Shown here piece by piece: positions 41,528 through 51,326 of a stretch of DNA of 64,000 bases. Source of the DNA: Rhodothermales bacterium (GTDB taxonomy: Bacteria; Bacteroidota; Rhodothermia; Rhodothermales; JANQRZ01). Under the pieces are notes generated by a model. It was not told the DNA's origin. It saw nothing but the letters and a program-made list of their open reading frames with translations, and did not search any database. The stretch is from the NCBI GenBank assembly GCA_028284265.1, contig JANQRZ010000019.1:310001-374000 (forward strand). The letters run 5' to 3'. Numbering within the stretch: position 1 is the first letter of the stretch; each line of letters starts with the position of its first letter. A program made the translations under genes and the position numbers.

Positions 41528-43366
41528 ATGCCTACGTTCCTACATTGGCTCTGCTTCAGTGGTACGGTATGCCTTTTTCTACTGAGCGGAACTGCTCAGG
41601 CCCAAGCACAACCTTTGGACGCGTTCAGCACTGAGGATCCGAGCGCTTTGTTGAGCCAGCAAGCCCGTCGTGCAGCAACGCAAAATATCCTCGCCGCAAG
41701 CAGCGGAACCCCTCTGGAAGGGGCGCTCGACCCTGACACCTACATCATCGGGCCTGGAGATGTATTCAGCATTTCGATTGGCGGCGCTCTGCCGGTTCAA
41801 CTAACCCCGGTGGTAACAGCAGACGGTGCGCTCGTTTTGCCGGAAGTAGGTAGCCTGGACGTAGCGGGGGCAACCCTAGCAGAGGTCCGCGAACGCGCTC
41901 AGGCAAGGTTACGCGGGGTCTACCGCAACGTCCCCACCGAAGTTGCCCTTGCACAGCCGCGGCAGTTTTACGTCCATGTATCAGGTGAGGTCACACAGCC
42001 CGGTAGGCACGTTGCCATCCCCGTTGCAAGAGTCGAGGATGCTCTTGCTACAGCCATGGGTGGCAACCCGCTGCTGGTATTCCGCCAACACCGCCAAGCT
42101 CGCACGCCCCTACTTCCCGCACTTCGGAACATAGAGGTACGCAGACAAAACGGTGAACGTATCGTCGTGGACCTCCTGCGTTATTACGCCACGGGAGACA
42201 CTCGGTACAATCCATACCTGACGGATGGAGATGCTCTCTACGTTCCTGCCTTTCAACGAGACGTTCGTGCCGTCTATGTTGACCGTGGCGGCTTGGCTGA
42301 CCTCCCAGCTCGCAGCTTAGATGGCCTCGGTACCCCAGCATCGGACTCCCGCCAACCCGAACTCTTCGATTATCGCCCCGACGACACGGTAAGTGCCTTA
42401 CTTCTGGTAGCGGGCGGCCCTGCCCTGCTTGAAAAAGCACAGACTATCCGCATCGTGCGAACGCACCCCGATGGTCGCCTCGAACCCCTCTCTGTTGATG
42501 TGCCAGCTATCCTCCGCGGAACCTCGGAGGACCCAGCCCTGCACCCGCTCGACCGACTTCACCTCTTTCACCAGAGACAGAACACGGGCTCCGTTACGGC
42601 AGAGGGTTTCGTCGTACATCCAGGTTCCTACCCAATCATTGAAGGCGAGACTACATTGCGCGACCTCTTAGAGGTGGCTGGCGGCATAGCTGCTGAAGGG
42701 TTGCTGCGCGGTGCTTATCTGGAACGCGGTGGTTCGCCTCCCCCGACAGAGCTTCCTCCGACTACTCCGAGTGCTACTACTATCCTAGAGCAACGCGAAG
42801 ACGCTATAGCCCAACGGGTGTTCGAGAATACCCGCCTCAGCGACCTGTCGTTCGGAAGTCGCCAGTATCTGACTCGTGAGATTTTAGGGTTCCAGCGCGT
42901 CTCCCTCGACCTTAGCAACGGAATCGACGCACTGCCCTCGATTCCGCTCCGGGATGGGGACCGGCTTGTGGTACCACGCGATCCCAAGGCTGTTCTCGTC
43001 GTCGGGCAGGTTCGCTATCCTGGCTACGTAACTCTAAAGCCGGGTGCTGATGCCCGCTACTACCTCGAACAAGCAGGCGGCACAGGCCCTGCTGCCACTG
43101 AGGTCTATCTTCGGGAAGCTGGCACAGGCACGTTCCACTCATCGATTGAGACCCCCATTCGGTCTGGAGATGTGCTCTTCGTGGACCGGCCCCAAACTGC
43201 GGATACAGAGGAACTGCAGGCACTGGCTCTGCAAGAGCGGCAAGTTGTCCTGCAAGAGGAGAATATCACCAGTTCCCGACGTATCCAGTACTTCCAAATA
43301 GGCCTCACAATTCTCAGCACAGCTATCACAACCTATCTACTATTCAACCCGCGTACAGGCAACTAG
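41528..43366 (+). CDS. Outer-membrane polysaccharide export protein (Wza-like, SLBB domains)
   Basis: 612 aa from the ATG at 41528 (MPTFLHWLCFSGTVCLFLLSG), with signal peptide cleaved near AQAQA. A Poly_export domain begins at DTYIIGPGDVFSISIGG; several SLBB repeats follow (FYVHVSGEVTQPGRHV; VTAEGFVVHPGSYPI; VLVVGQVRYPGYVTL). A hydrophobic segment at the very C-terminus (IGLTILSTAITTYLLF) is compatible with an outer-membrane or inner-membrane anchor. No lipobox Cys, unlike E. coli Wza. It would form the outer-membrane channel for the polysaccharide made by the downstream genes. First gene of the operon; a 147-base spacer precedes the Wzz-like gene. Confidence 0.9.
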   Translation: MPTFLHWLCFSGTVCLFLLSGTAQAQAQPLDAFSTEDPSALLSQQARRAATQNILAASSGTPLEGALDPDTYIIGPGDVFSISIGGALPVQLTPVVTADGALVLPEVGSLDVAGATLAEVRERAQARLRGVYRNVPTEVALAQPRQFYVHVSGEVTQPGRHVAIPVARVEDALATAMGGNPLLVFRQHRQARTPLLPALRNIEVRRQNGERIVVDLLRYYATGDTRYNPYLTDGDALYVPAFQRDVRAVYVDRGGLADLPARSLDGLGTPASDSRQPELFDYRPDDTVSALLLVAGGPALLEKAQTIRIVRTHPDGRLEPLSVDVPAILRGTSEDPALHPLDRLHLFHQRQNTGSVTAEGFVVHPGSYPIIEGETTLRDLLEVAGGIAAEGLLRGAYLERGGSPPPTELPPTTPSATTILEQREDAIAQRVFENTRLSDLSFGSRQYLTREILGFQRVSLDLSNGIDALPSIPLRDGDRLVVPRDPKAVLVVGQVRYPGYVTLKPGADARYYLEQAGGTGPAATEVYLREAGTGTFHSSIETPIRSGDVLFVDRPQTADTEELQALALQERQVVLQEENITSSRRIQYFQIGLTILSTAITTYLLFNPRTGN

Positions 43367-43513
43367 CCCCTCGGCCTCCTTAGCGTGACCTGATAGGGAT
43401 CATGAACCCGACGTAGGGAAACGCATCATCCCAACCACCATCATCGGTAGCGTGCTTATCCATCACTGTGTAAGCGCAGAGTCAACAATCCAGCTATCGT
43501 TCCCTGAAGAGCT

Positions 43514-44761
43514 ATGGAAATGGAAACCGAAGACAAGGTCATCAGACTAGGGGATGGAAGCGGGGACTCTGTGACCCTAGAACCCACGTATCAGAACCGG
43601 GCGGACCAGACAGTGTGGGATTTTGTTGGAAGCCTCTATCGGCGCTGGCGACTCATCGCCGCAGTGACAGGTGTCGTTGCGCTATTGTCGGTTGCCATCG
43701 CACTTCTGCTACCCAAATGGTATGCCGCCGAGGCACGCGTACTCCAACCAGAAGGAGGCGCACTCTCCCTGCTCAGTGGTATTGATGCTTCGCTTGGTGG
43801 CCTTGGCGGCCTACTCGGTGGAAGCAGTGGGGAATACTCCCGCTACCTCACCATCCTCACAAGTCGATCGCTCATGGAGAGGATGGTTGATGAGTTTGAT
43901 CTCATACGTGTCTACGACATCGACGACGAGAGCGAGGCTCCTGTATTTGAGGCCATCGATATGCTGGCTGAAAACGTGGAGTTCGAGGTTAACCCTGAGT
44001 TTCTCTTCCTCGCCGTTCGGGCCTACGATCAGGAACCGGAGCGAGCAGCAGATATGGCGAACTATCTCGTCGCTGCTCTCAATGAAGAACACGCTCGCCT
44101 TTCCTCTCAGAATGCTCGACAGACCCGTGTCTTTATTGAGCAACGACTCGGACGCGCCCAAGCCGATCTCGATTCGGTACGAATCGCAATGCAGGCATTC
44201 CAAGAAGAGCACGGTGTAGTGGAGCTGGAATCCCAAGCGCGAGCGTTCATGGAGTCAATGGCTCAGTTACGAGGCGACGTGGCTCAACTGGATGTAAGAT
44301 ATCAAACACTTGCCCAACAGTACGGCCCAGACAACCCGCAAGTCTTGGCGGCCCGTGAGGCGCTCCGGGCTGCCCGAGGCCAGATCAGTAGTGCCCTCGG
44401 CGGGCGTGACGCGCTACTCCCGGTTTCTATGCAAGAGCTTCCGGCCCTCTCCCGCCGCTACGCGGAATTAATGCAGGACCAACTCATCCAGGCTCAAATC
44501 ATTGAGGCGATCTACCCGATCTATGAACAATCGCTGTTTCAAGAGCAGAATGAAGCGGTGGCTGTTCAGGTAGTAGACGAAGCGGTGCCGCCAGTGCTTG
44601 CGTCACGCCCCTCGCGGAAAGCCATTGTAATCGTCGCAACCTTTTCAGCCTTTCTCCTCGTGGTGCTCTATGTCTTGGCTCATGCGTGGTGGCGTCGTAA
44701 CTATAATGGCCTCGCCCTGAAGCTCCAACACGCCCTCCGCGAGCAATCGAGAAGCGTATGA
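43514..44761 (+). CDS. Polysaccharide chain-length determinant (Wzz-type)
   Basis: 415 aa. A cytosolic N-terminus (about 40 residues), membrane helix 1 (LIAAVTGVVALLSVAIALLLP), a large periplasmic coiled-coil part (residues about 70-360; ARQTRVFIEQRLGRAQADLDSVRIA...) and membrane helix 2 (IVIVATFSAFLLVVLYVLAHAW) near the C-terminus. A Gly-rich stretch LGGLGGLLGGSSG is at residues 97-109. It has no fused tyrosine kinase domain. It sets chain length with the polymerase, whose gene overlaps its stop by 4 bases (ATGA). Confidence 0.9.
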   Translation: MEMETEDKVIRLGDGSGDSVTLEPTYQNRADQTVWDFVGSLYRRWRLIAAVTGVVALLSVAIALLLPKWYAAEARVLQPEGGALSLLSGIDASLGGLGGLLGGSSGEYSRYLTILTSRSLMERMVDEFDLIRVYDIDDESEAPVFEAIDMLAENVEFEVNPEFLFLAVRAYDQEPERAADMANYLVAALNEEHARLSSQNARQTRVFIEQRLGRAQADLDSVRIAMQAFQEEHGVVELESQARAFMESMAQLRGDVAQLDVRYQTLAQQYGPDNPQVLAAREALRAARGQISSALGGRDALLPVSMQELPALSRRYAELMQDQLIQAQIIEAIYPIYEQSLFQEQNEAVAVQVVDEAVPPVLASRPSRKAIVIVATFSAFLLVVLYVLAHAWWRRNYNGLALKLQHALREQSRSV

Positions 44762-46191
44762 GCTTGTTGGTCTCAGGCGCACCGCCCCCTTCGCCCGAAT
44801 TGTTTCGGCAGTGGGGCGACCGCGTACTATGGGGTGCGCTTGGGACTGGGCTGCTTGTCACGCTCGGGCTGGCTTGGACTACGCCGAACTATCTCTTCTT
44901 CATCCCCCTCGTGCTAGTAGCGAGCACTGTGTTCATCGCACTTGTTCGCCGTCCGCTCCTCCATCTGTGCGTAGTACTGGCTGGGTTCGTCACTATTTTC
45001 AACTATGATGAAGGAATCCAAGTCTCAGAAATTCTCTTTGGTCTGTACTATCTCGGATACGTTACGCTTTGGATTGTTTACCGGAGTGTTTTCCAAGGGC
45101 AACAACTCCTCCGTCAACCCATCGACTACCTAGTCGCTGCGTACATCGTGTATGCGACCCTCACGCTCGCGCTGAACCCGATCTTTGGCGGCTCACTCTT
45201 CAAAGGAATCAACGAGTGGAGAGCTATGCTCGTGTTGGCCTTCTACTTCCCGATCCGGGAGGCCGCACGCGACCCGCGTGCTCTGCGAGCGATACTAGCT
45301 ACGTTCGTCTTCATTGCTCTTTTCGTCACATTCCGCAACTTCATGCAGTACTTCTTCGCGCTGCAAAGCGTGGAGGCTCTTTGGGAGGTTATCCAGAACC
45401 GACATCGGACCAACGAGCGGCTCGTGATGATGGCGCTTCTTGGGTCTCTCGTCTTCTTCCTCTACTATGCGCGGACCAAATGGATGTATGCCCTGCTACT
45501 CGCGCTCTCTGTCACATTCACGGCGAGTATAATGATCGGGCGAAGCCGCACGGTGTGGCTGGCCATCGGTCTAGCACTTGCGGTGGTATTTATGTTGGCG
45601 AACCGCCGCGACCGGGTACGCCTTCTGCTATTCGGAACAACTGGATTTGCTCTTGTTCTTGGCGTGGGCCTTCTCTTGTTCGACGACCTGTTTCTTCTCG
45701 TTCTCTCGGGCCTAGGAGAACGGTTTGCCTCTATCGGTACTGCCAACCAGTCGGACATCTCGATGATCAATCGATTCTACGAGTGGCGCACGACTTGGGG
45801 ACACATCTTAGAAAGCCCAATCGTTGGTCATGGCTTTGGCGTACCCTATCATTTTTACAACCTGATCTACAGTATCACTGAGCATAAGACGTACACCCAT
45901 AATGCCTACCTTGGCGTGCTATACCGGCACGGCTTCATCGGGTTGCTCCTAGCCTTTGCTATGCTAGGGGGGTCTTTCATCCGCGGCGTCTTCCTCGTTC
46001 GTGGCCTCTCGGGCCGACTGAACCGTTCGACGGCTCTCACGGCCCTCGCCTCAATGGCTGCCCTCGCCTTGGCCGCCACGACGGAGCCACTCCTACTTCC
46101 GACAGATGGCGTCTTTGCCGTGATGGTCCCCATGGCTCTCTTAGCCGGCCTAGGAGAGCGCGGCGTGGACACTCAGGAGCCACACCCGTGA
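44758..46191 (+). CDS. O-antigen ligase/polymerase-like membrane protein (Wzy/WaaL family)
   Basis: 477 aa with about 12 membrane helices. The large periplasmic loop with RFYEWRTTWGHILESPIVGHGFG and KTYTHNAYLGVLYRHGFIG is the Wzy_C/ligase signature (THN...L near the C-terminal half). It would polymerise repeat units on undecaprenyl diphosphate or ligate them. Overlaps the Wzz-like gene by 4 bases and the flippase by 1 base (TGATG), so translation is coupled. Being in a locus with Wza, Wzz and Wzx, polymerase is the likelier role. Confidence 0.88.
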   Translation: MSLLVSGAPPPSPELFRQWGDRVLWGALGTGLLVTLGLAWTTPNYLFFIPLVLVASTVFIALVRRPLLHLCVVLAGFVTIFNYDEGIQVSEILFGLYYLGYVTLWIVYRSVFQGQQLLRQPIDYLVAAYIVYATLTLALNPIFGGSLFKGINEWRAMLVLAFYFPIREAARDPRALRAILATFVFIALFVTFRNFMQYFFALQSVEALWEVIQNRHRTNERLVMMALLGSLVFFLYYARTKWMYALLLALSVTFTASIMIGRSRTVWLAIGLALAVVFMLANRRDRVRLLLFGTTGFALVLGVGLLLFDDLFLLVLSGLGERFASIGTANQSDISMINRFYEWRTTWGHILESPIVGHGFGVPYHFYNLIYSITEHKTYTHNAYLGVLYRHGFIGLLLAFAMLGGSFIRGVFLVRGLSGRLNRSTALTALASMAALALAATTEPLLLPTDGVFAVMVPMALLAGLGERGVDTQEPHP

Positions 46192-47486
46192 TGCCCGGCC
46201 TGAAGCCTTCGTTTTTAGCCCCCTACCGGAAGCTTCTGCAAAACATTGCTTGGTTGGGTGTAGCGAGTATCGCGGTGAAGCCGCTCTGGCTCTTCTTCAT
46301 CACCGTGCTGTGCGCACGCGTGCTCGGAGCCGAGAGTTATGGCATCCTGAACACGGCACTCTCGCTGGCAGCCTTGGTGTTAGCACCAACGGATCTCGGC
46401 CTCATGCAGTACACCGTCCGCGAGGTAGCAGCAAACCGCGCGCTTGCGTCTCGCTTCTTCGTCAACTTTGTCACACTGCGCCTCGGCTTGGCTGTGCCAG
46501 CAACAATGGTTGCTCTCGGTGTGGGGCTTGCGCTGGGATACGAGGGTGGGCTGTTGTTAGCAGTCGGTTTTGCCTGCGTGTACTTCGCGGCCCAGAGCTT
46601 AAAGGGTTATGGCTACAGCTTTTTCCAAGCCTTTGAAGTTCTCCGCTATCAGGCGCTCTCCGTCGTGGCGGATAAGGTCTTAGTCATCCTTGCGGGTGGG
46701 ACACTCCTCTACCTGACGGTCTCGCCCGCCCTGACCCTCTTGGGTATGGCAACGGGTATGGTTCTGGTGACGGGGCTCACATTGTGGTGGGTGGTGCGGC
46801 ACGTTGCCCCATTCCGGCTAGGCGAGTTCAATGCACGCTTTGTGAGCGACTCGCTCCGAAACCTTATCCCCTTTGCAGTAGCCGGGGTGTTTGGAATGAT
46901 GTACTTTCGTGTTGATACCATCATTGTGGAAGCGATGATGGGCACCACAGCGGCAGGACAATATGGGCTTGCCTTCCGCATCGTTGAGGCGCTCAACATG
47001 CTGCCTCTTATCGTCGTGCAGGCCACTCTCTACCCTAGGCTGTCGAGCCTCTTTAGCGAGAGGAAGTATGGCGAGCTTCGCACAATCACCCGCCTAGGCG
47101 GAGGATCGCTCCTAGCGGCAAGCATCCCGATCGCCGTATTGCTTACGCTCTCAGCCCCTTTCCTCGTTACATGGATTGCCACTGATCCCGCCCTCGCGCC
47201 CGCCGGACCCGCTCTCCAAATTTTTTGTTGGGTCTTCCCTATCGTTTGCCTCCGACTCCTGCTCTACTCCGTCCTCCTCGCACTACACGAGCAGTGGTTC
47301 ATCGCTGTAGCTCTCGGCATCGGGGCCATATTCAATATCGTGCTGAACTTCATACTGATTCCTGTTCTCGGCATCCAGGGTGCCGTCATCGCAACGATTT
47401 GCTCCGAGGCTATTTTGCTCTTTGCCTACCTGCTTCGCTACCGGAGCCGTTTACACAGCTTCTTACACTCAACCACAACGCCCTAG
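46191..47486 (+). CDS. Polysaccharide repeat-unit flippase (Wzx, MOP superfamily)
   Basis: 431 aa with 12-14 membrane helices. Start at the ATG 46191, overlapping the previous TGA; a GTG at 46188 is also possible. Typical MOP features: LCARVLGAESYGILNTALSLA, PTDLGLMQYTVREVA in the first half, MMYFRVDTIIVEAMMG in the middle and LNFILIPVLGIQGAVIATICSE near the end. It would flip undecaprenyl-linked repeat units across the inner membrane for the polymerase. Confidence 0.9.
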   Translation: MPGLKPSFLAPYRKLLQNIAWLGVASIAVKPLWLFFITVLCARVLGAESYGILNTALSLAALVLAPTDLGLMQYTVREVAANRALASRFFVNFVTLRLGLAVPATMVALGVGLALGYEGGLLLAVGFACVYFAAQSLKGYGYSFFQAFEVLRYQALSVVADKVLVILAGGTLLYLTVSPALTLLGMATGMVLVTGLTLWWVVRHVAPFRLGEFNARFVSDSLRNLIPFAVAGVFGMMYFRVDTIIVEAMMGTTAAGQYGLAFRIVEALNMLPLIVVQATLYPRLSSLFSERKYGELRTITRLGGGSLLAASIPIAVLLTLSAPFLVTWIATDPALAPAGPALQIFCWVFPIVCLRLLLYSVLLALHEQWFIAVALGIGAIFNIVLNFILIPVLGIQGAVIATICSEAILLFAYLLRYRSRLHSFLHSTTTP

Positions 47487-47577
47487 CGTGATTAACCACG
47501 CACGTCTTTGTTAGCTTTCCGCATGCATCACCGACTTGGACTTGTCGGGCTTGCCATGAACGTACCAAAGCATCTCT

Positions 47578-48942
47578 ATGCGCATCCTTACCATCATTGA
47601 CATCCTCAACATGGGCGGCCGGGCGAGAGCAGCTCAGGAGTACACACTGGGATACCAACGGGCGGGATGCGATGTAGCCGTCCTCTCGATTCACAGTGGC
47701 GGTGTGCGGGAAGACGTGCTCCACGAGTACGACGTGCCTGTCTTTATCGGTGGTCCCGATAGCGAAGCACAGCAGGTTGCTGCCCACCGCGCGGCAGAAT
47801 GGCAGCCAGAGGTGATTCATCTTCATAGCCGAGGCCCGGTCCGCCCCTTCGTCGCCGAAGCCGTCGAAGCGCTGAAAGGGAAGTTGACGACGCGGGCACC
47901 AATCCTCGAAACGACGTCGTTTGGGAAGGTAGATTACCAGCAGCGGTTCACGGGAACGGATGTGCACCTGCTCATGACCCGGTGGGCACTCTGGAAGTGG
48001 CAGCAGTGGACACGGCCAATCCGCCCAAAACCCATCGGCACCGTCGTCCCTATCACCGTCGATCCAGACGCTTTCTACCGATGCACACCGGAGGAGCAGG
48101 CTACCTTCCGCGAACAGTATGGGATCCCAGACAATGCCATCGTGTTCGGTCGAATCGGGCAGTGCTCGCCTTGGAAATGGTCCCCGGTCATCTTCGAGGC
48201 CTTTGAGTCCGTAGCCCTGCGGCATCCCAGCGCCTACCTTCTGTTGGTCGGCCTGCCGGACGCGCTCAAACCATGCGTCGACGCGCTCCCCGACGAGGTG
48301 CGCGCACGCGTGAAGGAACTCCCTCTCCTCCACGGTGACGATGCGCTAAGGACATGTTACAGTGCTCTCGATGTTTTGCTCCATGCTGCTCGCATCGGCG
48401 AGAGCTTTGGACTCGTCCTCGTTGAGGCGATGCTTTGTGAGTGCCCCGTCATCACACTCAGCACGCCAGACCGAGACAACAGTCAACTCGAGGTGGTCGG
48501 GCACGAGCGTGGTGGCCTCGCTGTCAGCGACACAGCGAGCATGATTGCCGCAATGGAGCGTTTACTCGAAGACACCTTGCTACGGCAGCGCTTCGGTCGC
48601 GACGGAGCGGCTTTCGTCCGTGCCCACTACACACTTGATCAGGCCATTCCTGCGCTTCTCCGTATCGCACAGTTGGCGTGCGAGGCCCCAAACCGGGATG
48701 TGTTGGCCGCAGCACTGCGCGCCGAGGCTACCCTCACCACTGAAGTCACGGATACTGAGATCCACCACCTCCTCGACAACACGATGGGCGAGGTCCCCTT
48801 CTCCAAGCGGATGCTCATGAGACTCGTCCACACACCCGCTCTCGTGCGGCCATTGTGGGCACTCAAGAAGCTTCGTGACCAGGGGCGTGATGGTCCTCGT
48901 CCTCAGACAGCTTCTCTTCAGCACGATAACGTACAGCGCTAA
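47578..48942 (+). CDS. Glycosyltransferase, GT4-like (GT-B fold)
   Basis: 454 aa. N-terminal MRILTIIDILNMGGRARAAQEY is the acceptor-side Rossmann start with the Gly-Gly motif. In the C-terminal half IVFGRIGQCSPWKWSPVIFEAFE and the ESFGLVLVEAML segment (EX7E type nucleotide-sugar site) are typical of GT4 retaining enzymes. A C-terminal extension of about 90 residues (LTTEVTDTEIHHLLDN...) has no domain I know. Cytosolic, membrane-associated; donor and acceptor sugars cannot be read from sequence. Spacing of 91 bases after the flippase gene; the next gene starts 12 bases after its stop. Confidence 0.87.
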   Translation: MRILTIIDILNMGGRARAAQEYTLGYQRAGCDVAVLSIHSGGVREDVLHEYDVPVFIGGPDSEAQQVAAHRAAEWQPEVIHLHSRGPVRPFVAEAVEALKGKLTTRAPILETTSFGKVDYQQRFTGTDVHLLMTRWALWKWQQWTRPIRPKPIGTVVPITVDPDAFYRCTPEEQATFREQYGIPDNAIVFGRIGQCSPWKWSPVIFEAFESVALRHPSAYLLLVGLPDALKPCVDALPDEVRARVKELPLLHGDDALRTCYSALDVLLHAARIGESFGLVLVEAMLCECPVITLSTPDRDNSQLEVVGHERGGLAVSDTASMIAAMERLLEDTLLRQRFGRDGAAFVRAHYTLDQAIPALLRIAQLACEAPNRDVLAAALRAEATLTTEVTDTEIHHLLDNTMGEVPFSKRMLMRLVHTPALVRPLWALKKLRDQGRDGPRPQTASLQHDNVQR

Positions 48943-48954
48943 CCACACCCACCC

Positions 48955-50226
48955 TTGTCCATCACCATCCAACGCGTCTGCATCCATTGGCCCCGACTTG
49001 GTCCGCTCCACCTCAATCGACTCCGGGCTGCACACGAGGTGCTGAGTGGGCATGGCATAGAGACGATCGCACTGGAAACAGCGAGCAGCAGCGCCATCTA
49101 CGACTGGCGCCTTGAAGACGAGCCAACTCCGTTCCGCCGTGAGACGGTCTTCCCGGGCGAAGTCTACGATGAAATCCACCCACAGCGGATGCGTCGTGCC
49201 ATCACCGCTACCCTCGACCAAATCGACCCTGACGCTGTTCACATTCACAGCTATAGCACGCCCGATGCCCATGCATGCCTTGCTTGGTGCCGCCGCCGTC
49301 GCCGCATCGCTGTATGCATGGCCGAGAGCAAAGCAACCGATGCCCAGCGTGTGAGATGGCGCGAAGCATTCAAGAAAAGAATTGTTTCTGAGTTCGACGC
49401 GGCACAGGCAGCAGGGGGTGCTGCTACCCGCTACCATGCACGCCTCGGCATCCCGGAGCACCGCATTTTTTCCGGCTATAGCGTTGTGGATAATGCATAC
49501 TTTGCTAAGCGAGCCGCCGCAATCCGCCGCGACCCGGCAACGGCCCGCGCTCTCCCAGGCCTCGCCGATAAGACACCATTCTTTTTCGCATCGGCTCGGT
49601 TCATGGAGCGCAAGGACCTCCCAAACCTCTTTTACGCCTATGCGGCCTACCGCCATCGTGCGAAAGCGGCGGGAACTCTACCGTGGCGGCTGCTACTGCT
49701 CGGCGATGGTCCCCTTCGCCCAGAGCTTGAGGCCATCGTCAAAAACGAGAATCTTGCGAATGTCGTAACAATGCCAGGGTGGCGACAGATCGAAGACCTC
49801 CCTGCCTACTACGCTCTCGCCGGGGCCTTCGTACATACCGCAACCGTAGACCAGTGGGGCCTCGTGGTGAATGAAGCCATGGCGTCTGGACTACCTGTTA
49901 TCGTCTCCACCGGTGCCGGGTGCGCCGAGGACCTCGTCAGCGAAGGAGGAAATGGTTTCACCTTCCAGCCCGGCGATGTCGATACACTAACTCGGCACCT
50001 CTATACCATCGCGCATGCAGTGGACCGAGATGCCTTCATCCAGTGCTCCCGTGCGATCATCGCAGAGTGGCCGCTAGAGCGTTTCGGGACAAGCCTACAC
50101 CGAGCCCTTAATGCTGGATCTGAGGTCGCACCCCACAGAAGGTTCAGCTTGCAAGCCAGGTTCGCACTTGGACTTTTGGGCCACGTTGCCCGCTCCCCCC
50201 GCTCCTTCCACACTGTGCAAGACTGA
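48955..50226 (+). CDS. Glycosyltransferase, GT4-like, TTG start
   Basis: 423 aa starting at TTG 48955; no ATG or GTG lies closer to the conserved N-terminus (SITIQRVCIHWPRLGPLHLNRL). The C-terminal domain has FFFASARFMERKDLPNLFYAY, LLLLGDGPLRPELEAIV, VTMPGWRQIEDLPAYYALA and DQWGLVVNEAMASGLPVIVS, the nucleotide-sugar site of GT4 enzymes. The N-terminal part has DAVHIHSYSTPDAHACL. Probably adds one sugar of the repeat unit. The following sulfotransferase starts 37 bases after its stop. Confidence 0.87.
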   Translation: MSITIQRVCIHWPRLGPLHLNRLRAAHEVLSGHGIETIALETASSSAIYDWRLEDEPTPFRRETVFPGEVYDEIHPQRMRRAITATLDQIDPDAVHIHSYSTPDAHACLAWCRRRRRIAVCMAESKATDAQRVRWREAFKKRIVSEFDAAQAAGGAATRYHARLGIPEHRIFSGYSVVDNAYFAKRAAAIRRDPATARALPGLADKTPFFFASARFMERKDLPNLFYAYAAYRHRAKAAGTLPWRLLLLGDGPLRPELEAIVKNENLANVVTMPGWRQIEDLPAYYALAGAFVHTATVDQWGLVVNEAMASGLPVIVSTGAGCAEDLVSEGGNGFTFQPGDVDTLTRHLYTIAHAVDRDAFIQCSRAIIAEWPLERFGTSLHRALNAGSEVAPHRRFSLQARFALGLLGHVARSPRSFHTVQD

Positions 50227-50263
50227 TGGCTCACTCTCCCCTCTTTATCTGCATCTACTCTCC

Positions 50264-51268
50264 GTGAGCCGCTTCGACAATCTCGACCTCGCTTGGCGCT
50301 ACGCCATCAAGGAGGCCATCTGGCTGCTTGGACGACATCGCCCCGGACCGAGCCGAGACATCTGCCTGTTCTCGACGCGGCGGGGCGGTAGCACTTGGCT
50401 GATGGAGCTCATGGCCGTCAATCGCGGGGTTCGCTACCTCGATCAGCCCCTCTCGCTCCACCACCCTGCTCCTGGACATATCCGCCGCCTCCCAATCCCG
50501 AACCAGAGCCAGTTCACCTCACTAACTGAGGACGAGGAACCGCGCGTCCGCGCTTTCATCGAGGATCTTTTTTCCGGCCGTCTGCAAGTGAACGCTCCTT
50601 GGGAGCTATGGCACCCGACGTTTCACTGGACTACACACCGCGTCGTCCTCAAAATTATAGACGCAAAGCCTCTCATCGACTGGTTTGATAGGACCTTCGA
50701 TGTCCACATCGTCTATTCGATCCGCCATCCCCTTCCCTCATCACTCTCGGTGATCCGTAACGGATGGGCGCTCACGGCCCAAGCCTATCTGCGCGATCCT
50801 GACTTCACGACGCGGTGGCTCGACACCGATCAAATCGACTTTGCATGGGACGTGCTCCGCACCGGAACGCCGCTCCAGCAGCACGTGCTCAACTGGGCGC
50901 TCGAAAATCTCGCACCACTTCGCCTGCTCCCTGAGCGTCCTCATTGGCTCTACGTTTCCTACGAGCATGCTACGTTGGACCCTGAAGGCATCGTCCACTT
51001 CCTTGCCAATCATCTTAACCTCGCTGACCATGACCGTATGATGAAACAAGTTCGTGCTGCCTCGCGCTCTACCCGTAAGCTAGATTCAACATATGATCCC
51101 ACTCATGCGGCCCAAGCACAACTCGGCGCGTGGCGTAAGCACGTCTCGGACGCCGAAGAAAAAACTGCCTTCATGATCCTCGATCACTTGGATATTTCAG
51201 CCTATCAGATGGGTTCTAATGTACCAACTCTAGCTCATCCGACTGCCCCTATCTCCTCTCGGAGATGA
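50264..51268 (+). CDS. Carbohydrate sulfotransferase-like protein
   Basis: 334 aa from a GTG at 50264 (V-S-R-F-D-N-L-D). An ATG at 50111 is in frame but would overlap the upstream gene by 116 bases and encodes Pro/Ser-rich noise. The PAPS 5'-phosphosulfate loop is FSTRRGGSTWLMELM; the 3'-phosphate motif is YSIRHPLPSSLSVI. These are the two signature elements of PAPS-dependent sulfotransferases. It would sulfate the polysaccharide or its lipid-linked unit in the cytosol, giving an anionic, sulfated exopolymer. No membrane segment. Confidence 0.8.
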   Translation: MSRFDNLDLAWRYAIKEAIWLLGRHRPGPSRDICLFSTRRGGSTWLMELMAVNRGVRYLDQPLSLHHPAPGHIRRLPIPNQSQFTSLTEDEEPRVRAFIEDLFSGRLQVNAPWELWHPTFHWTTHRVVLKIIDAKPLIDWFDRTFDVHIVYSIRHPLPSSLSVIRNGWALTAQAYLRDPDFTTRWLDTDQIDFAWDVLRTGTPLQQHVLNWALENLAPLRLLPERPHWLYVSYEHATLDPEGIVHFLANHLNLADHDRMMKQVRAASRSTRKLDSTYDPTHAAQAQLGAWRKHVSDAEEKTAFMILDHLDISAYQMGSNVPTLAHPTAPISSRR

Positions 51269-51326
51269 CCCCACTGGTTCGCCCTCTTTCAGTCCCGTTT
51301 CCTGTGAGCACCAACCTCCTTCCTTC